From NCBI GenBank assembly GCA_947561715.1, contig OX387202.1, positions 7,143,001 through 7,207,000 of the forward strand: 64,000 nt of DNA. The letters run 5' to 3'. The position numbers and the translations under genes are program-made. This DNA comes from Ascidia mentula. Its lineage: Eukaryota > Chordata > Ascidiacea > Phlebobranchia > Ascidiidae. Positions 57,734-64,000 of the stretch are shown here, piece after piece. Every line of letters starts with the position of its first letter. Within the stretch, counting starts at the first letter, position 1. The notes below the pieces were generated by a model. That model saw only the letters and a list, made by a program, of their open reading frames with translations, was not told the DNA's origin and did not search any database.

Positions 57734-57949
57734 CAATGATTCCCAACTTTTTTGTGGTTGCGACTTTGAGGTAAAACAATTTCGACGCGTACCACCTATA
57801 GTTAAGTGTTACAAATAACCTAGGAGATGAAGTAATAAACATTTTTGGATCACTTATGCGGTTTTTAAATTTGAACTATCCGCAAATTACGGAAAGGTGC
57901 TCGCGTACCACCTGGAATGCCGTCGCGTACCACTAGTTGAAAAACACTG
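57734..57949. mobile_element. hAT-type MITE, copy 1 (216 bp)
   Basis: Begins CAATGATTCCCAAC and ends GTTGAAAAACACTG, imperfect inverted repeats. Flanked by gcctataa (57726-57733) and gcctaaaa (57950-57957), an 8-bp duplication with one mismatch. Non-coding. Interior matches 58881-59110 in the same orientation. Confidence 0.85.
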
Positions 57950-58212
57950 GCCTAAAACGTGTGATACAAAAATCTATTCTACACTCAACACAGGGACTGG
58001 TGTGAGGGTAAACTGCCCTAGGGATGGAAAAATTGCGAAAGAGGTCAAGAAGGCGCAAAGAAGGCGTACATTTTCTTTTTTACAATATGCATTTGTAAAC
58101 GAAAATTAATGCAATTATGTATACACAGGGGATGGCTATGAACTTTGTTGTAACTTTGGTTTCTCTGTAACAATTTGAAACTGCGCCAGGCCATTATTTT
58201 GTGCACGGCGAT

Positions 58213-58863
58213 TCAAAAATAGTCAGAAACCAAGTTGATCAACTTGAAACACGAATTTCGGTTTCTCGATAAAAACAAGATGGTAATAGCTATAATGAGG
58301 ATAACGTTTAAGATATATTTGTTGAAAAGTTTCCATTTTAGGTTTCCTCCATTCCTTCTGCCAACTAAAAATTTATTTTGTACAAATGACGTTTTAAGTT
58401 CACTTATTCTAGTCATGAGCAAATATAGATGAGGAAACACGTGTGAAAGGAAATTGCGACACAACTCGGGAAATGAGTTTAATTTTTGATTCGTGTGCAG
58501 CACACTATAAGCACCTAAATGCGTAAACTTGTTTATATGTAAATAACGCAAAAATATATAAACAAACGAACAAGAACGCGATACATTATTTTGCACAAAG
58601 TTGTCACATTCTTTACAAATATTTGTGACGCAGAATAGATCGGTAGTTATTGTTACGTTGCAATGTAAACCGTACTTGTATGTTGTAAGCATGTGAGAAG
58701 AGGTCGTTATCTTTGCACGCGACCGAACCTTCGTGATAGATTTTGAATTCTGCATACTGACATGCGTGATAGCTTTGAATTTAAGTAGCAATAGAGGATC
58801 GTGACATCTAGTAACGCAACTACGAGCTAAAATTACGCAATCGTCAACCGTGCAAGAAAACAT
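58213..58863 (-). CDS. Orphan ORF, hypothetical 216-residue protein
   Basis: Uninterrupted minus-strand ORF from an ATG at 58863 (MFSCTVDDCVILARSC) to a stop at 58213; the frame stays open upstream into the neighbouring MITE. It has many Cys, Ser, Phe and Leu and a hydrophobic segment near the C-terminus (YILNVILIIAITILFL) followed by RNRN, which could be a membrane anchor. No family was recognised, and no introns or nearby partner genes are evident. It lies between two MITE copies. It is long for chance in AT-rich DNA but may still be non-coding. Confidence 0.25.
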   Translation of the reverse strand: MFSCTVDDCVILARSCVTRCHDPLLLLKFKAITHVSMQNSKSITKVRSRAKITTSSHMLTTYKYGLHCNVTITTDLFCVTNICKECDNFVQNNVSRSCSFVYIFLRYLHINKFTHLGAYSVLHTNQKLNSFPELCRNFLSHVFPHLYLLMTRISELKTSFVQNKFLVGRRNGGNLKWKLFNKYILNVILIIAITILFLSRNRNSCFKLINLVSDYF

Positions 58864-58880
58864 CTTGAAAGTGTTTAATG

Positions 58881-59110
58881 CACTAATTCCCAAGCTTTTT
58901 GTGGTTGCGACTTGGAGGTAAAACAATTTCGCCACCTATTTGAGTGTTACAAAGTAACCTAGTGGAGATGAAGAAATAAACATTATGAGATCACCTCACC
59001 ATCTTTTAAATTCGAACTATATCCGCAAAGTACAGAAAGGTGCTCGCGTACCACCTGGAATGTCGTCGCATACCACTAGTGGCACGCACATCATCGGTTG
59101 GAAAGAACTG
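58881..59110. mobile_element. hAT-type MITE, copy 2 (230 bp)
   Basis: Begins CACTAATTCCCAAGC and ends GGTTGGAAAGAACTG. Flanked by gtttaatg (58873-58880) and gtgtaatg (59111-59118), an 8-bp duplication with one mismatch. Same family as the copy at 57734. Confidence 0.85.
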
Positions 59111-59449
59111 GTGTAATGCAATATTTAAATATCTTTTCATTCGGAATATGCGAAAGTTAACAAGAAAAGAGGAAATATTATTTGCATTTGATTGAAAAAT
59201 TTTGACAGTTCAACTCCACAACATTTTTCCTTTAATATTCAATTGTTCAAGAAATTAGTTTGCCAGGAAGCCATAGGAAAGATGACGACACAGGATCATG
59301 CTCCAACCATCTCACCGAAATTCCCGGTAACAATTGCGTCACGTGATTAATATCGGTCACGCTAACGTACCATGTTTTAAAGGTACCTTCTGGAGCACAT
59401 AGGAGTTAAACCTACTCTGTAGCTTGTGGCGAGAAGGAAGGGTCTGAAA

Positions 59450-62400
59450 ATGTTCTCAATTACATTGACTTTGTTACTTTTATGTTTCTTCGCACTTTTG
59501 TTCATTGTTTTCAAAAGACGAAGGTAAGCAACGCAATTACAAAGAAATGTGAAATATTTTTTGAAACTATAATTTTGGTAGCATTTAATAATTTAGCTTT
59601 AGATGAGTGACCTGGCAGGTAAAAACAATGGGACTCCAGACAGCGTTTTTGTTTCTATCTATGAGGTCCCATCGGTGCAGCGTGTGCAGCATCGCGACAC
59701 TGTCTGCATCTCGCTTACCGATATTAGCCCATTACGTCTACATAACTTATGGTGGTTGTTTCAATTTTGACATAATGCCTATACTCACAGATGTTTTTGT
59801 AAATACCTGTTCGGAGTAAATACTAACCAAAACGCTTCTGTTCTTAATTAACATATATAAGTGTTATTCATTTAAGTGGAGCATTGGTAGCAGTTTTGGA
59901 ACAAAAAACATTTCAAATTTAATTCTTCGTTACTGTTTATATCTGATTTTACGGCGAAGTTGAATTTTAGACGAAAAGGGGAACCTCCGCTAGTCCAACA
60001 CTCCATTCCGTTCGTTGGTGCCGCTTTTGATTTTGGAAAAGACCCAATGGGATATTTACGCCAAATACAAAGTCGACACGGCGATGTTTTCACGATAAAA
60101 TTGGCGGGATGGTAAGATTTGTCACTAGTTCAGAGCAAAACCATTTGTTGCAATACTTTAAAACTGTTATTGTAGAGTCAGATATTGCACGTTAATGTCT
60201 GAAGGGATTCGTGGGATGCCAGTGGGTAACTACGGGCATACAAAGATAACTGTACTTATGGGCGACCAGCAGGCAGTTGCCTAAAAAATGCAAAAGTACA
60301 CAGTGAATTCGTTACCTGAAAACACCAAAAAAATGTCCCGTTACCTTGATATTCATTACCCCCTAACCCAAAACCTGCATCCACTGTGCTTGGCCCCTCC
60401 CCCCACCCCGAAAGCTTTTACGACCTGAATGTGCTACAAGACAACTAGGACAAACGCCCGATTTAGAAATCCGTTTCTCTCCAAATTAGTTTGTAGGACT
60501 AAGAACTATGAGTTTCCAATCAACCTTTTTTATTCAGGAATACAACGTATTTCATGAATCCACTGGACGTTCCGATAATTGCAAAATCTCCCACGTTGGA
60601 CATCAAAGAGATCCTCCGTGATTTTGTGTCTCGGATGGTGGGGGATCCTCATCAGTTTCACACAATTTCTAAACCCAAAATGTCCGAACGTGTCCTACAA
60701 TACGTGACGCCTTGGAGAAAAAGTGTTCCTCGGCATCGAAACGATGCGATTCCACACTTGATGGTGAACAACCTGAGAGGAACCGAACCACTTTCTGAGC
60801 TTTGCCGTTCGGCCCGAACTGCTGTACCGCGTGCACTCTATCACGCCCTGGGAGACACAGTTGGTAAAGGATACAAACAACATGTAAGAAGGTTTTCGTT
60901 CATGTAGTTAGTAATAACTGTATCATTCCATAGAAATTGTTAAAGTGAGTTTGTTAGAGCTATACGGATTTAACGCAAATGCATAACGTAGTGATGTTTG
61001 GAAATCCAATCAGAAGTAATTTTAGGTAAAAACATATAGCAGGTATACGGATTAAGTATGCGGTGAATTGATCAAACCTACGTCAAATTGCAATGTGGCA
61101 GTTTTGTACAGTAAGCATATTATTGAAAGTCGCCAAATTGTTTTCATTAAAGTTTCAACTCCACGAGCTTTGTAAACGTCTCATCTTTGACGTCACTTTC
61201 AACATCCTCTTCGGATCTCTCCCGGAGGAGGGAAATCAGTGCAGGATGGAAACGGAGGAAATGTTCCAGCAATTTTGCTCCTATCACAAAGACTCCGCTC
61301 TTCTTGTAGATCGCGTTCCGATCCATTTTCTTCCTGAAACAAAGAGAGCTCGCAAGAGGTTGTTTAAGAGCTTGGAAAATCTTGATTGGTCGAAGAGGAG
61401 CAACGTCTCGTGGTTGATATCCGATATTGTCGGAGTCAATCCGAAGTTAGGTTGGTCACAATGTTTGGTTTGTGAAAACAATCTTCGTAACGGCCGCCTT
61501 GCAATTTTTTTCGACGTCTCGCGATCTAAGTTAAAGAATTAAAATTTACGAGTGCAAAAATCACCTTTTTGTTGCTTGTGACAGAATTAAGGAGCATAGC
61601 TTATTATGCAACAAAGAAATCATACATAAATGTGGAATCAGAAAATGTTGATAAATTCGCACGCTTGACAACATTTCAAAACACATTAGGCTCTTTACAG
61701 TCCCCCAAAAATCGCCATTAGCAAGTGTCGTCGATAACAGTGAACCAGAGTTGCGTTAGAATGTGCTGCATGGCAAAAACAAAATGTGATTTTAAGTTTT
61801 CGCGTGAGAATCATAAATTCATTGTAATATGCGAAAACGTTTATTTATTCGTGCTTTGGCACGATGTATAAATTGTTTGTTGCATGACCAGCACGATTTT
61901 ATGTTTCGTTTCGCAATTTGTCGGTGATTCAAGTCAATGTAATTTTATGAGCGTCATGTTTGGGGAAAAATTATCAAGATCACAGCATAACAGAAAGAAA
62001 ATAGCGGAATTTTGTTACACGTTTTGGACAGGGTGATTTTGATGACAACACGTTTAAGCAACTATTCTGCGACTTGCAACGGTGCGTGAATTGTCAGCGT
62101 GGTTGACGCTCCATGCAAAAGTGTTTACGCAGCAGAATTACATCACAATTTTCGACCTAATGCCCTATTATGTAACAGGCGTTAAATTGTTCTTTAGAGA
62201 AACAATATTTCTAAATGCTTTTTAGGCCAAATTAGCAGGATGTTCGTGTGAACATTGCAACGATAATAACATATAATCATTTTGAAATATATTTTCTAAC
62301 TTCGAGAGAAACGAAAGGTTTTTACCGTCCCATGGTTAATTTTTTATTTATCAAGTAAAGTTTGTTTGGAGAATATTTGATTGTGAATTTACACAAAACA

Positions 62401-63940
62401 AATCATGCTTTATTTCCCACAGAGTTTCTCCACGAGCGTGTACGTCATCTCCTCATCATCTTGTGGTCGGCACAAGCTAACACAATTCCAGCTCTATTCT
62501 GGTGCATATTCCACATTCTCACCAACCCGGAGGCGAAGGTCGCGATTAAAGAGGAATTTGCTTCAGTTCTCCAGTCCGCATTGCACGAAACTGACGACAA
62601 CAACAACGACAACCTCACAACTGACAAAAATGGGGAATTCCCACCCATGCGACTGATACGGAGTTTGAACAAGTCAACCATTGACAAGCTATTTACACTA
62701 GGTACACAACATGCCACCTTTTTTTGCGTCAGGCATGAATTAGTCAACTACATTACATGTCAATCATAGGAGTCTATTCTCACAAACAAACAGGGGTGAC
62801 AACGCATGTATTGTCACCCCTGGATTTCATTTAAAACTGAAAAGTATTGCCAGAAAAAAACATACATTATACTATATGTTAAGCTGGTTTCAAACGACCT
62901 GTATTATCACCGTTAAAATCATGCCAAACACAAGAGTCTCGTGGATTGTTACGTAGCGCAGCGGTTGTTGTAGCATAATGGTAAGAATCGGCATTGTTGC
63001 GTAATAACTTGTATGTTACTTTAATTCATAATTACTAAATCTGCAATGGGCGATACGACTGACAAAATGTTTTTCGCGTGTTTCTAAAACCTGGAAAAGT
63101 CCCCCCTAATATTTTACAAAACGTTAAAAAATCGACGCCCATGATGTCAATATTGACTGTATTACCTGGCTATATAACATATCCCTATATCATGCACACC
63201 TCAAAATCCGCGCACAGTTAAAATCCGCATTACAGATCACAGCAGAAGACAAGAATGTGGAACCTAAAACATAAATTTTGAACTTTTTAATTAAGTGGGT
63301 CAAACAAGAGCAAATAGATTTGACGCTACAAGAACAACTGGAAATTTGCAGTGCATTGTTTTTTCGTAAACGCGCACAGCAAATGAGTGAGAGAATGATG
63401 TTAGCCTATATCAGAACACTACTCGTCACCTAAAAAGTGGATTCTACTTTCGGGCAATTTTGCAACCAAATCATTAGCGGCTAATCCTAAGGCAAAGTTT
63501 CAAGGAAATGTTAGGCATCTGCTTTCCGGCAGCAGTGTGCCCGATTCCTTCCGTGAAACGGTTTCACGTCGCTATATGTAAATTAGCTGCACGTAAGTTG
63601 CTTGAACAAACAGGAATGACCCTTTGTCAGACAACAATTAGTTAACAAAACACTTTTCAATAACCATGTCACCACCATTTGCCTGCACAACTACCTTTGT
63701 GTCATCTCAATTACAAATTAAAACAAGTAATAATAAAATAACAAACAATATTACGTCATAGATTCGTGCGTGAAGGAAACTATGCGCATATGCGGGACCA
63801 GTATGAATTTACGTCGCGCAACTGATGACGCAATTATCAAAACTGCATCAGGAAAGAAGTACCTAATTAGAAAAGGAGATTACACTGCATATTACGCATC
63901 ATGCACACATATGGACCCTGAAATCTTTCCAAATCCCACA
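59450..63940 (+). CDS. CYP7: CYP7-type cytochrome P450, 3' end outside window
   Basis: Microsomal P450 of the CYP7/CYP8 clan; family members hydroxylate cholesterol or oxysterols (CYP7) or rearrange prostaglandin H2 (CYP8A1). Exons: 59450-59523, 59971-60111, 60538-60883, 61153-61450, 62423-62701, 63763-63940, all in phase; the rest, including the haem-Cys loop, is beyond the window. Exon 1 is a membrane anchor (MFSITLTLLLLCFFALLF) followed by KRRR. Then GEPPLVQHSIPFVGAAFDFG and HGDVFTIKLAGW, the proline-rich and N-terminal core. The I-helix reads WSAQANTIPALFW, close to the QANTIPA of CYP7A1 and unlike the QGN of CYP8A1/8B1. The ExxR motif is KETMR, and NLRRATDD and HMDPEIFPNP follow. CYP7A-like is preferred; an ascidian-specific lineage is possible. 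Confidence 0.9.
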
Positions 63941-64000
63941 GTAAGTTAAATTGTATTCCTTTTTTTTTCAAACTGTACTAAATACCAACCGTTGTCAAAC
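63941..64000 (+). other. Start of a CYP7 intron at the window edge
   Basis: GTAAGT at 63941 opens the intron after the HMDPEIFPNP exon. Confidence 0.8.

Overview
The window looks like nuclear DNA of a solitary ascidian, most likely Ciona. It is AT-rich, genes are compact with many short GT-AG introns, the proteins are chordate-like (SAMHD1, RSPRY1, NCBP1, REXO2, cyclooxygenases, a CYP7-type P450), and small MITEs lie between genes. The species call is inference. Exon models below were built by hand from splice sites and reading-frame phase; those for RPS27, REXO2, SAMHD1, COX copies A and C and the visible CYP7 exons close in phase.

Layout: (1) 0-4 kb: a possible transposase-like minus-strand fragment, then repeats, including a TTAA-flanked MITE and an 8-bp minisatellite. 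(2) 4.2-8 kb, minus: a SAMHD1-type HD-domain dNTPase apparently without its SAM domain. (3) 8-12 kb: no recognised gene, but a long foldback hairpin and a hAT-type MITE with target-site duplication. (4) 12-20 kb: a housekeeping block. Ribosomal protein eS27 (minus) is divergent from an intronless NCBP1 (plus), which is followed closely by REXO2 (plus), a possible operon. (5) 20-26 kb, minus: RSPRY1. (6) 27-51 kb, minus: three tandem cyclooxygenase (prostaglandin G/H synthase) genes of twelve coding exons each, called A, B and C here. (7) 51-59 kb: no recognised gene; a 36-bp minisatellite, two hAT MITEs and one long orphan ORF. (8) 59.4 kb to the end, plus: a CYP7-type cytochrome P450 whose haem-binding end lies outside the window.

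The most interesting part is the COX cluster. All three copies keep the catalytic Tyr, the haem His residues, the aspirin-target Ser and an ER-retention tail. They differ at residues that shape the substrate channel (ovine numbering): position 120 is Lys in A and B but Arg in C; 355 is Phe in A and C but Tyr in B; 386 is Lys in A and B but His in C; 527 is Pro in B only. A and B share blocks of near identity, including an intron, inside otherwise diverged sequence, which suggests gene conversion. Copy B has an out-of-phase exon 10 acceptor. A fatty-acid oxygenase array with a CYP7/8-clan P450 as the next recognised gene invites, but does not prove, a functional link.
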